Assembly (NCBI GenBank): GCA_964640725.1 | Contig: CAZXIJ010000014.1 | Coordinates: 1 to 64,000, forward strand | Direction of reading: 5' to 3' | Source: CALHVX01 sp964640725 | Lineage (GTDB): Bacteria; Pseudomonadota; Gammaproteobacteria; Pseudomonadales; Azotimanducaceae | Length of the DNA: 64,000 nucleotides | Part shown: positions 56,436-64,000 of the stretch, one piece after another | How positions within the stretch are numbered: the first letter of the stretch is position 1 | How the letters are laid out: every line of letters starts with the position of its first letter | Notes under the pieces: generated by a model | Database searches by the model: none | What the model was told of the DNA's origin: nothing | Seen by the model: only the letters and a program-made list of their open reading frames with translations | Program-made: the position numbers and the translations under genes

Positions 56436-58991
56436 GTGGCGGCCGCCTCGGACAGCGCTGCGGCGCCCGTGCTCATGCCCCCGTCCCTCGGTCAGGCGCT
56501 GGCTCTGGCGCGGCGTTTGGCCTGGCGAGACTGGCGCAGCGGCGAGCTCCGATTGCTGTTCGCCGCGCTCATTGTCGCGGTCGCCTCGGTCACGGCGATC
56601 AGCCTGTTTGTGGACCGCCTGCAGCAGGCGCTGCTCGATGAGTCAGCTGACTTTCTGGCGGCGGATCGCTACGTCAGCAGTGCCCGGGCGTTGCCGGATG
56701 CCTACCGGGAGCAGGCCCGGGTCCTCGGCCTCGATAGCGCAGACACGCTGCTGTTTCCGAGCATGGTGTTCGGCGCGCAGGACCGCAACGCGCTGGCGAG
56801 CGTCAAGGCGGTCACCCCCGGCTACCCGCTGCGCGGCACGCTGGAGCGAAGCGAAGCGCCCTTTGTGGCGGGCACGGCAACGACCGACTTGCCGCAACCG
56901 GGAGAGGTCTGGGTCGAGAGCCGGCTGTTCCCCGCGCTCGGCATCGAGCTGGGCGATACCATTGATGTCGGCCTGGCCTCGCTGCGGGTCGCCGGCGTGC
57001 TGACCCGGGAGCCGGATCGTGGCGGCAGCATGTTTGATATGGGGCCGCGCGTCTTGATGCGCCTGGCGGACGTGCCGGCGACAGAGGTCGTGCAGCCCGG
57101 CAGCCGGCTGCGGTATCGGCTGCTCCTGCGCGGTGAAGAGGCGGCTTTGGCGGCCATGCAGAAAGCCCTGAACTTGCCCGAGGGGGATCGCTGGGTCGGC
57201 ATCAAAGACAGCAGCCCATCGATTGGCGGAGCACTCAATCGGGCCGAGAGCTTTCTGTTGCTCGGGGGTCTGTTAGCCGTACTGCTGGCAGGCATTGCGG
57301 TTGCCCTGGCGGCACACCGCTATGCGCGCCGCCACTTCGATCACGTGGCCGTGCTCAAAACCATCGGCTCCACGCCCTCCCAGATTCTCTGGAGCTACAC
57401 GGCTGTGCTGCTGCTGGTGGCCGCCTTTGCCGTGCCCCTGGGGCTGCTGGTGGGCTATCTGCTCCACGCGCTGATCGTGTGGGTGCTGCAGTCCCTGTTA
57501 CCGGTCGCGCTGCCTGCGCCCAGCCTCGCGCCGTACGTGCTCGGCACCGTGACGGGATTGATTTGCGCGGTCGCCTTCGCCTTGCCCGCATTTCTGCATC
57601 TGCGCGGCGTGTCGCCCATGAACGTGATTCGCCGCGATTTTGGCGCGGCGCCGCCGTCGCGTTACCTGAGCATGGGCTTCGCCGCGGCGGGGATCCTCGC
57701 GCTGCTGATCTGGTACACGGGCAGCCTGGCCCTGACCCTGTGGACGCTCGGGGTCGCCGCGCTGGTGTTGCTGGTTTTTGGAGGCCTGGCCTTCGCGTTG
57801 CTTCGGGGCAGCAGGGCCCTGGGCACACAGGCGGGCAGCCAGTGGCGCTTTGCGCTGGCCAGCCTGCAGCGCCGACGCCTGGAAAACACCAGCCAGATTC
57901 TGATCTTCGGCCTGGCGCTCATGCTGCTCCTGATGTTGGTGCTGTTGCGCACGGCTCTGCTGGAAGAGTGGCAGCAGCAGATTCCGGAAGACGCGCCGAA
58001 CCATTTCGTCATCAACATCGGGCCAGACGAGATGGCGGCCTTTCGCGGTCGCCTGACCGCCGCCGAGGTTCCCCATGAAGTGGGTTACGCGGTCGTTCGG
58101 GGGCGGCTCGCAGCGATCAACGGCGAAGGCGCGAAGGACGCGGCGGAACGGTTGGCCCGGGAGCGGCCGAGCGATGCGCGGCCCAGTGTCGGCGCCGAGC
58201 GCAACCTGACCTGGAGTGCGGCTCTGCCGCCAGACAACGAAGTGGTCGCTGGCCAGTGGTGGCCGGAACAGGGCAGCGAGCCTGCCGTATCCCTGGAGGA
58301 GGATTACGCCCGGGAGCTTGGCCTGACGGTCGGCGACCGGCTGACCTTTGATGTTGCTGGCCAGACCTTTGAGGTGCCGGTGACCGCGATCCGTCGCTTG
58401 TCCTGGGAGAGCATGCGCCCGAACTTTTTCATCATGTTCTCTCCCGGAACGCTGGACGACTACCCGGCGACGTTCATGACGAGCTTTTACCTGCCGCCTG
58501 ACCGCAAACAGTTTCTGAACAATCTGCTGCGCGCCCATCCGACCGTCACGGTGATCGAGGTAGATGCCATCATGGCCCAGGTGCAGAGCATTGTGGCGCG
58601 CGTCAGCCGGGCGGTGGAGCTGATTCTTTATCTGGTGCTGGTTGCCGGAGCGCTGGTGCTGATCGCCAGCATTCAGGCCAGCCGCGACGCGCGCATGGCG
58701 GAACACGCTCTGCTCCGGGCTCTGGGCGCGACCCGGTCGCTGGTTGCCGGGTCGCTGGCCATCGAGTTTGCGGCCCTTGGCCTGTTGGCAGGCATTGTCG
58801 CCGCGGTGGGCGCAGAGCTTGCGGTGGCCGTTTTGAACGATCAGGTGTTCGGGCTGCCGCCATCGCTGCATGGTTGGCTGTGGGTGGGTGGCCCGGTTCT
58901 GGGCGCTCTGCTGATCATGGGGATCGGCACGTTCAGCACTCGCGCCCTGGTGCGAACGCCACCGATGCTGGTTTTGCGCTCGCTCCGCTGA
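56436..58991 (+). CDS. ybbP: FtsX-like ABC permease YbbP
   Basis: The 851-residue protein starts at GTG. The pattern of TM1 (LFAALIVAVASVTAISLFV), a large periplasmic domain, three central helices, further helices and a second periplasmic domain, then three C-terminal helices, is that of YbbP-type permeases with duplicated FtsX domains (AVALAAHRYARRHFDHVAVLKTIGSTPSQIL and ASIQASRDARMAEHALLRALGATRSLV). It forms the membrane partner of YbbA. Confidence 0.94.
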   Translation: MAAASDSAAAPVLMPPSLGQALALARRLAWRDWRSGELRLLFAALIVAVASVTAISLFVDRLQQALLDESADFLAADRYVSSARALPDAYREQARVLGLDSADTLLFPSMVFGAQDRNALASVKAVTPGYPLRGTLERSEAPFVAGTATTDLPQPGEVWVESRLFPALGIELGDTIDVGLASLRVAGVLTREPDRGGSMFDMGPRVLMRLADVPATEVVQPGSRLRYRLLLRGEEAALAAMQKALNLPEGDRWVGIKDSSPSIGGALNRAESFLLLGGLLAVLLAGIAVALAAHRYARRHFDHVAVLKTIGSTPSQILWSYTAVLLLVAAFAVPLGLLVGYLLHALIVWVLQSLLPVALPAPSLAPYVLGTVTGLICAVAFALPAFLHLRGVSPMNVIRRDFGAAPPSRYLSMGFAAAGILALLIWYTGSLALTLWTLGVAALVLLVFGGLAFALLRGSRALGTQAGSQWRFALASLQRRRLENTSQILIFGLALMLLLMLVLLRTALLEEWQQQIPEDAPNHFVINIGPDEMAAFRGRLTAAEVPHEVGYAVVRGRLAAINGEGAKDAAERLARERPSDARPSVGAERNLTWSAALPPDNEVVAGQWWPEQGSEPAVSLEEDYARELGLTVGDRLTFDVAGQTFEVPVTAIRRLSWESMRPNFFIMFSPGTLDDYPATFMTSFYLPPDRKQFLNNLLRAHPTVTVIEVDAIMAQVQSIVARVSRAVELILYLVLVAGALVLIASIQASRDARMAEHALLRALGATRSLVAGSLAIEFAALGLLAGIVAAVGAELAVAVLNDQVFGLPPSLHGWLWVGGPVLGALLIMGIGTFSTRALVRTPPMLVLRSLR

Positions 58992-59131
58992 CGCCAATCG
59001 CGGCCGCTGCCGACAGTGTTTCGACGCTCGCCCGTCCGGGTCAAAATCGGAGCGAACGGCGGCACAGTTTCGGTGCCTGTTCGCAGTAGTCGCAGCCCCG
59101 TGCGCTACCTTTAGAGGGTATATCCATCAAG

Positions 59132-61363
59132 GTGCCGCTGGCGCTTATGAACTCAGTCCAGGCCAACGCGACTCCCGTATCGCTGCGCCCGCTGTGGCCC
59201 ATGCTGCTGCCGCTGGCTGGTGTGCTGTGCTGCCTGGCCATGGCGAGTGGCTGGCTGGATTCTGAGCGGCGCCAGTTCTGGACGGCGGACACCCTGGCGG
59301 ACTTGCAGTCCCTGCCGGCCGACAGCGACTCCCGATCACCGGTGCAATACGTTGTTCAGGCCCAGCGCCTGGCGCCTGCGCTGACGGTTCTTGGGGGCGC
59401 TGCTGGCGCGCGCTACGTGAACGATCTGAACGGCGTCGTTGCCACGCTTGTCGCCAGCGGCGTGGAAGCTGGTGCGCCGGCGAATCGCAACGCGCTGATG
59501 CTGCTGGACGAGTCCCAGCGTTCCCTCGCCGGGGAGCTCCGGGCCGCGGTCGCCCAGGGCGAGCGCTCCGTGCAACAGATGATCTACGCGCTGATTGCGA
59601 CGCTGCTGGCCGCCGCTCTGGGCACCGCGCTGCTGGCGCGCTCGCCGCGCAAGCAATCGCACACGCGGCCCTGGCCGCACAGCGCCGTCGACCTGCAGAT
59701 GTTCGACGAATCGCCGGTACCCATGGTGTACAGCGACGCGCGGGACCAGATCCTTGCGGTGAACCCGGCTTACCTGCGGATGTCAGGCTACAGCGACGAA
59801 GAGCTGCTGAACCGGCCGTTGCTGTTTAACGAAGCCGGCCGGCAGCAGCCTGAGTACTTTGACTCCATGCGCCGCACGCTGCACCTCGAGGGCCGCTGGC
59901 AGGGCGAGCTGTGGATGCGCAAGAAGCACGGTGAAGCCTACGCCAACAAGGTGGTCCGGCTGGTGATCTGCGATGGCAACGATCGCCGGGCCGGCTATCT
60001 GACGATATCCCGGGAGTCCCTGCAGGCCGACGAGCAGCAGCGGCTGATGCTGTGGCAGGCCCACCATGATCCCCTGACCAAACTCCCGAACAAAATCATG
60101 TTCGAAGAGCGGCTGACCCGGGCGCTGATGCAGGAACAACCGCAGGGCGTCCTGCTGAGCATCGACATTGATCGCTTCAAGGAAGTGAATGACTCCGTCG
60201 GCCCGAACCTGGGGGACCAGGTGCTGATGGATGCGGCGATGCGGCTCGCCATGTGCGCTGAGGAAGACGATACCGTGGCCCGGATCGGCGGCGATGCGTT
60301 TGTGATCCTTAGCCAGAGCTCTGACCCGGAACAGCGTGCCCAGGAACTGGCCACAAATCTGCCCGTCGCCTTGATGGAGCCGTTCCGGCTGCGCGATCAG
60401 GAGATCTTTCTGCAGGCCAGCATCGGTATTGTCAGTTTTCCCAAGGACGGGTCCAGCGGCGCCGAGCTCCTGCAGAAAGCAGACGCTGCGCGCGGCGAGG
60501 TCAAGCGGGCGGGCGGCAATGCGGTCGGCTACTTCGAGGTCGAGATCAACCAGCGGGCCGAGCGCCGGCTCATGCTTCAGAGCGCGCTGCGCAGCGCGCT
60601 GGTCGATGGCGAGCTGTCGCTGGCCCTGCAGCCGATCGTGGCGCTGGGCGAAAAGCGCCTGCTCGGCGCCGAGGCGCTGCTGCGCTGGAGCCACCCGACC
60701 CTGGGGAACATCTCCCCGGGGGAGTTCATTCCCATTGCGGAAAGCTCCGGGCTGATCCAGGAGCTGGGGCTATGGGTCGTTGAAGAGTCTCAGCGCATCG
60801 TGGCCCGGTGGCGCGAGGGGGGGCTCAAGGACCTGCGCCTGAGCCTGAACGTCAGCCCTCTGCAGATTCAGCGGCAGGAAGACTGCGAAGTGCTGCTCGA
60901 CAAACTGCAGGGGCACAACGCCCGCCGCCTGACGCTCGAGATTACCGAGAGCGCACTCATGGATCACGCCGAGACGGCGCGGTTCTTTATCGATCGGGCC
61001 CGACGCATGGGTTGCCAGGTCGCCCTGGACGATTTCGGTACCGGCTATTCGTCCCTGGCGTATCTGCGCGAGTTTAATTTCGACGTGCTCAAGGTCGACA
61101 AGGCCTTCACAGACCGGCTGGCGTCGCCGCGGGACCTTGGCCTGGTGGCGTCGATCATCTCGATGGGCAAGATCCTCGGCATGCGGGTCGTTGCCGAAGG
61201 CGTTGAGGAGCGCGACCAGGTGCTGCAGCTGAGCCAGGTGGGCTGCCACTACGCCCAGGGCTACCTGTTTGCGCGACCCTTGCCGCTCGAAGAGTTTGAG
61301 GCCTTCGCCGGCGAGAACAGCGAGCAGCTGGCAACGGTCACGGCGCTGGCCAGCAGCGCCTAG
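59132..61363 (+). CDS. Membrane PAS-GGDEF-EAL protein, probable c-di-GMP phosphodiesterase
   Basis: The protein has 743 residues: two N-terminal helices enclosing a periplasmic segment (TM about 20-40 and 150-170), a PAS domain (about 188-300), a GGDEF domain (about 310-480) and an EAL domain (about 490-735). The GGDEF signature is GGDAF, so cyclase activity is doubtful. The EAL domain is intact: EALLRW, NVSPLQIQ, ITESALMD, DDFGTGYSSLAYL, VKVDKAF-like LKVDKAF and VVAEGVEE. It therefore probably hydrolyses c-di-GMP. The GTG at 59132 or ATG at 59147 could be the start; both lack a close RBS. Confidence 0.92.
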   Translation: MPLALMNSVQANATPVSLRPLWPMLLPLAGVLCCLAMASGWLDSERRQFWTADTLADLQSLPADSDSRSPVQYVVQAQRLAPALTVLGGAAGARYVNDLNGVVATLVASGVEAGAPANRNALMLLDESQRSLAGELRAAVAQGERSVQQMIYALIATLLAAALGTALLARSPRKQSHTRPWPHSAVDLQMFDESPVPMVYSDARDQILAVNPAYLRMSGYSDEELLNRPLLFNEAGRQQPEYFDSMRRTLHLEGRWQGELWMRKKHGEAYANKVVRLVICDGNDRRAGYLTISRESLQADEQQRLMLWQAHHDPLTKLPNKIMFEERLTRALMQEQPQGVLLSIDIDRFKEVNDSVGPNLGDQVLMDAAMRLAMCAEEDDTVARIGGDAFVILSQSSDPEQRAQELATNLPVALMEPFRLRDQEIFLQASIGIVSFPKDGSSGAELLQKADAARGEVKRAGGNAVGYFEVEINQRAERRLMLQSALRSALVDGELSLALQPIVALGEKRLLGAEALLRWSHPTLGNISPGEFIPIAESSGLIQELGLWVVEESQRIVARWREGGLKDLRLSLNVSPLQIQRQEDCEVLLDKLQGHNARRLTLEITESALMDHAETARFFIDRARRMGCQVALDDFGTGYSSLAYLREFNFDVLKVDKAFTDRLASPRDLGLVASIISMGKILGMRVVAEGVEERDQVLQLSQVGCHYAQGYLFARPLPLEEFEAFAGENSEQLATVTALASSA

Positions 61364-61414
61364 GGCCGGTCTGCCGCGTCGCCAGCGCGGCTCGGGGCAG
61401 GCATACTGCGCCGC

Positions 61415-62272
61415 ATGAACGACAGGGTCCGCCACCATCATCCCGATCCCAGACGCCAGCGCTATCGCGAGAACAAGCTGGCCAAGCGCCTGCGCCGGCT
61501 GACGGGCCAGGCGATCGCCGATTACGGCATGATCGAAGACGGCGACCGGATTATGGTGTGCCTGTCCGGCGGCAAGGACTCCTATACCCTGCTCGATGTG
61601 CTCATGAGCCTGCAGCGCAGCGCGCCCATTCACTTCGAGCTGATTGCGGTCAACCTGGACCAGAAACAGCCGGGCTTTCCCGAAGCGGTGCTCCCTGATT
61701 ACCTGACCGGTCTCGGGGTCCCTTTTCGTATTGTCGAAGAGGATACTTACAGCATCGTTCAGCGCCTGACCCCGGAAGGCAAAACCACCTGCCCGGTCTG
61801 CTCCAGGCTGCGCCGCGGCATTCTCTATCGGGTCGCCACGGAGCTGGGCGCGACCAAAGTTGCCCTGGGGCACCATCTGGACGACGCGGTCGAAACCCTG
61901 TTTCTCAACATGTTCCAGGGCGGGCGACTGAAATCCATGCCGCCCAAGCTCAAGAGCGATGACGGCCGGCATATCGTCATCCGGCCGCTCTACTACGTTC
62001 GCGAAGCGCTCATTGAGCGCTACGCCGCGCAGCAGCAATACCCGATTATTCCCTGCAACCTGTGCGGCTCTCAGGACAACCTGATGCGCCAACAGCTCAA
62101 GGGCATGCTGCAGCGTTGGGACCGGGAGCATCCCGGACGCGTGGAGAACGTTGCTCGCAGCATTGGCGCCGTGACGCCGTCGCACCTGGGGGACCGGACC
62201 CTGTTTGATTTCGCGGCCCTGCAGGCCGAGGCCAGCCCGCTGTCGCTGCTGGACCTGACCGGCGCGGACTGA
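61415..62272 (+). CDS. ttcA: tRNA 2-thiocytidine(32) synthetase TtcA
   Basis: This 285-residue PP-loop enzyme thiolates C32 of certain tRNAs with a [4Fe-4S] cluster. PP-loop SGGKDSYTLLDVL (about 51-63), cluster cysteines in TTCPVCSRLRRG (CxxC) and IPCNLCGSQ, and GHHLDDAVETLF are all present. Length and order are normal. It converges on the histidine kinase gene with a 6-bp gap. Confidence 0.96.
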   Translation: MNDRVRHHHPDPRRQRYRENKLAKRLRRLTGQAIADYGMIEDGDRIMVCLSGGKDSYTLLDVLMSLQRSAPIHFELIAVNLDQKQPGFPEAVLPDYLTGLGVPFRIVEEDTYSIVQRLTPEGKTTCPVCSRLRRGILYRVATELGATKVALGHHLDDAVETLFLNMFQGGRLKSMPPKLKSDDGRHIVIRPLYYVREALIERYAAQQQYPIIPCNLCGSQDNLMRQQLKGMLQRWDREHPGRVENVARSIGAVTPSHLGDRTLFDFAALQAEASPLSLLDLTGAD

Positions 62273-62278
62273 GCCCGT

Positions 62279-64000
62279 TCAGCCAGGCTCGGCGACCGCT
62301 GCAGGCCCGTGCTCGGCCAGGGTCGCCGCGGCGCTCAGAACTTCCGTCAGCGCCTCGTCGAACTCCTCCGCCAGGGCTGGCAGGTCATCGCTGTCATCGC
62401 CATCCTGGGTGCGGATCAGCGCCAGCTCGAGGGTTTTCGACGCGACCTTGAGCCGCGCCGCGCCGAAGCTGCCGGCCACGCCGTGCAGATTGTGGGTGAG
62501 CCGCTCGGCGTCCTGGAGCTCGCCGGCCTCCAGATGGCCAAGGACTGTCGCGCCGGCAGCGCCGTAGTAGCCGTCAAAGTCGCCCATGAGCTTGATCATC
62601 AGCTTGACGTTGTCGTTGTGTCCCTTGAGCGCCGCGGCGACGTCGATGCCCGGCAACTCGAGGCTTGCCAGCTCTGCCTGCACCGCGCTGACGGGAGCAT
62701 TCTCGGCCGGCGCCTCGGGGCTATCGGCAGCGGGTACCGGTGCTTCGCCCGGGCTCGCCAGCGGTTTGCTGCCGTCGGCCAGCCACAGGTCTTCGAGTTT
62801 GAGCAGCAGCCGATCGAAGTCGATGGGCTTGGTCAGATAGCCGTTGCAGCCCGCGATGCGCGCCGCATCCTTGCGCTCGGCGAGGGCGTCGGCAGACACC
62901 GCGATAATGGGTACCACGAGCGCCTGCTCGCGCAGCGTGCGGGTGGCCTGCAGGCCATCCATGTTTGGCATGTGGATATCCATAAGAATCGCGTCGTAGC
63001 TGTTGCGGGTCGCGAAGTCCACGGCCTGGCGACCATCGCCGGCGATGTCCACCGTGGCGCCGCCGCGATCCAGGTATTCCAGCGCCAGCTGCTGGTTGAT
63101 CGGGTTGTCTTCGGCGACCAGCAGGCGCCGGCCAGCGAGGATATCGAAGTTGCCTTTGCGGGCCCGGCCGTCGCTCTCTCGTTCTGGCGCTTCCGCCAGG
63201 AGCCCGAGTTTGACGCTGAAGGAAAAGCAGCTGCCGACGCCCGGGTCAGACTCCAGCACGATTTCGCCGCCCATAACTTCGACCAGGCGTTTGCAGATGG
63301 TCAGCCCCAGGCCCGTGCCGCCGTAGCGCCGGGTAATCGAGGTCTCGGCCTGCTCGAAGGAGTCGAACAGGCGCCGCTTCTGCTCGGCGTTGACGCCGAT
63401 GCCGGTGTCTTCGACGTCGATGCAGAGGGTGAGCGTTGGCGTTTCGTCATTCAGGTCCGTGTCGCCAACCCGTGCCCGGATCTGAATGCCGCCCTGTTCT
63501 GTAAACTTCACCGCGTTGCCGACCAGATTGACGAGCACCTGCTGCAGGCGCAGCGCGTCGCCGAGCAGGCGGCCATGTTCCGGAAAGTCCGGATGTTCGG
63601 CGGTCTTGTCGTCAACCGCCAGGTACAGGCCCTTGCGGCGGATATCGTTCTGAAACAGGCGCTCCACGTCGGAGAGCGTGGCCCGCAGGTCGAAGTGCGT
63701 CTCTTCGAGGGTCAGTTTGCCGGCCTCGATCTTGGAGAAATCAAGGACGTCGCTGACCAGGGTCAGCAGGTTCTCGGCCGCGCCGCGAATCGCTGACAGA
63801 TAGCCCTGCTGCTTGTCGTTCAGCGCGGTTTCCAGGGTCAGCTGCGAAAAGCCCAGGATCGCGTTCATGGGCGTCCGAATTTCGTGGCTCATATTGGCCA
63901 GGAACTCGCTCTTGGCCTTGGTGGCCTCCTCGGCGATCTGGCGCTGTTTGTCGGCTTGCTCCCGCTCCATCCGTTCAGAGATGTCGACCAGCGAGCCGTC
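62279..64000 (-). CDS. Hybrid sensor histidine kinase/response regulator with Hpt, N-terminus outside window
   Basis: The C-terminal 573 residues are visible; the frame is open to base 64000, where the residues DGSLVDISERMERE look like the end of a PAS domain. HisKA carries FLANMSHEIRTPMNAILGF (phospho-acceptor His). HATPase_c has NLVGNAVKFTEQG, DTGIGV and GTGLGLTICKRLVEVMGG. The receiver domain has AEDNPINQQL, ILMDIHMPNMDG (Asp) and YLTKPID. The C-terminal Hpt domain has THNLHGVAGSFGAARL (His). This is a BarA/TorS-like phosphorelay architecture. The signal and partner regulator are unknown. Confidence 0.95.
   Translation of the reverse strand, partial: DGSLVDISERMEREQADKQRQIAEEATKAKSEFLANMSHEIRTPMNAILGFSQLTLETALNDKQQGYLSAIRGAAENLLTLVSDVLDFSKIEAGKLTLEETHFDLRATLSDVERLFQNDIRRKGLYLAVDDKTAEHPDFPEHGRLLGDALRLQQVLVNLVGNAVKFTEQGGIQIRARVGDTDLNDETPTLTLCIDVEDTGIGVNAEQKRRLFDSFEQAETSITRRYGGTGLGLTICKRLVEVMGGEIVLESDPGVGSCFSFSVKLGLLAEAPERESDGRARKGNFDILAGRRLLVAEDNPINQQLALEYLDRGGATVDIAGDGRQAVDFATRNSYDAILMDIHMPNMDGLQATRTLREQALVVPIIAVSADALAERKDAARIAGCNGYLTKPIDFDRLLLKLEDLWLADGSKPLASPGEAPVPAADSPEAPAENAPVSAVQAELASLELPGIDVAAALKGHNDNVKLMIKLMGDFDGYYGAAGATVLGHLEAGELQDAERLTHNLHGVAGSFGAARLKVASKTLELALIRTQDGDDSDDLPALAEEFDEALTEVLSAAATLAEHGPAAVAEPG

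Overview
The window is a GC-rich, gene-dense stretch of a gammaproteobacterial chromosome. It is cut at both ends by genes that run off the edge and interrupted by three 100-N scaffold gaps. The gene content points to an aerobic, probably free-living or marine gammaproteobacterium that degrades fatty acids and organic acids (inference). The evidence is acnA, ttcA, tpm, bolA, trhO, the tesA/ybbA/ybbP block, a DUF1244 protein, a DUF3604 protein, and several acyl-CoA enzymes (acyl-CoA synthetase, acyl-CoA dehydrogenase, enoyl-CoA hydratase, CoA-transferase/hydrolase, an ACAD10/11-like phosphotransferase). No phage, transposase, CRISPR array, rRNA or tRNA gene was found.

Layout. 1-5.6 kb: end of a phosphotransferase; a leftward pair (secreted subtilisin-type S8 protease overlapping a PrcB-domain lipoprotein); and a MerR-type regulator whose stop codon overlaps the -35 box of a promoter pointing at the protease. 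5.8-12 kb: acyl-CoA synthetase, a secreted PRC-barrel/EF-hand protein, a two-gene DNA-repair operon (radical SAM plus DUF4130-UdgX) behind a near-consensus LexA box, and a SYLF lipoprotein. 12-19.6 kb: DUF3604 protein, alpha/beta-hydrolase plus D-threonine-aldolase-like PLP enzyme, CDF transporter plus DgkA, enoyl-CoA hydratase, HDAC-like deacylase. 19.6-24 kb: the large helicase Lhr. 24-32 kb: fasciclin protein, exported glutathione peroxidase, CoA-transferase, a small zinc-ribbon protein, an AhpD-like protein, a SRAP/HMCES protein with a coupled unknown gene, acyl-CoA dehydrogenase, a histidine phosphatase and an Arg/Pro-rich exported protein. 32.3-32.8 kb: two tiny genes, one a double-glycine-leader peptide resembling a bacteriocin precursor and one a glycine-zipper membrane peptide. 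32.8-38 kb: AlkX/YcaQ-type glycosylase, gamma-glutamyltransferase, Tpm, Hsp20, and a voltage-gated K+ channel with a C-terminal zinc ribbon. 38.3-45.8 kb: MFS carrier, aconitase, SLC13 carrier, MscS channel. 45.9-51.5 kb: a threonyl-tRNA synthetase lacking the TGS domain, the periplasmic protease Prc, and an FKBP lipoprotein. 51.5-64 kb: DUF1244, TerC, PP2C phosphatase, BolA, TrhO, TesA with the YbbA/YbbP ABC system, a PAS-GGDEF-EAL protein, TtcA, and the end of a hybrid histidine kinase.

How the genes work together. The most coherent theme is DNA damage. UdgX, a radical-SAM repair-associated protein, SRAP/HMCES, an AlkX-like glycosylase and Lhr all lie within 25 kb, and the first two sit behind an apparent SOS box. 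A second theme is envelope proteolysis and stress: S8 protease with PrcB-like lipoprotein, Prc, FKBP, exported GPx, Hsp20, MscS. The least explained locus is the double-glycine peptide pair at 32.3-32.8 kb. All calls come from reading the sequence; no database search was run.
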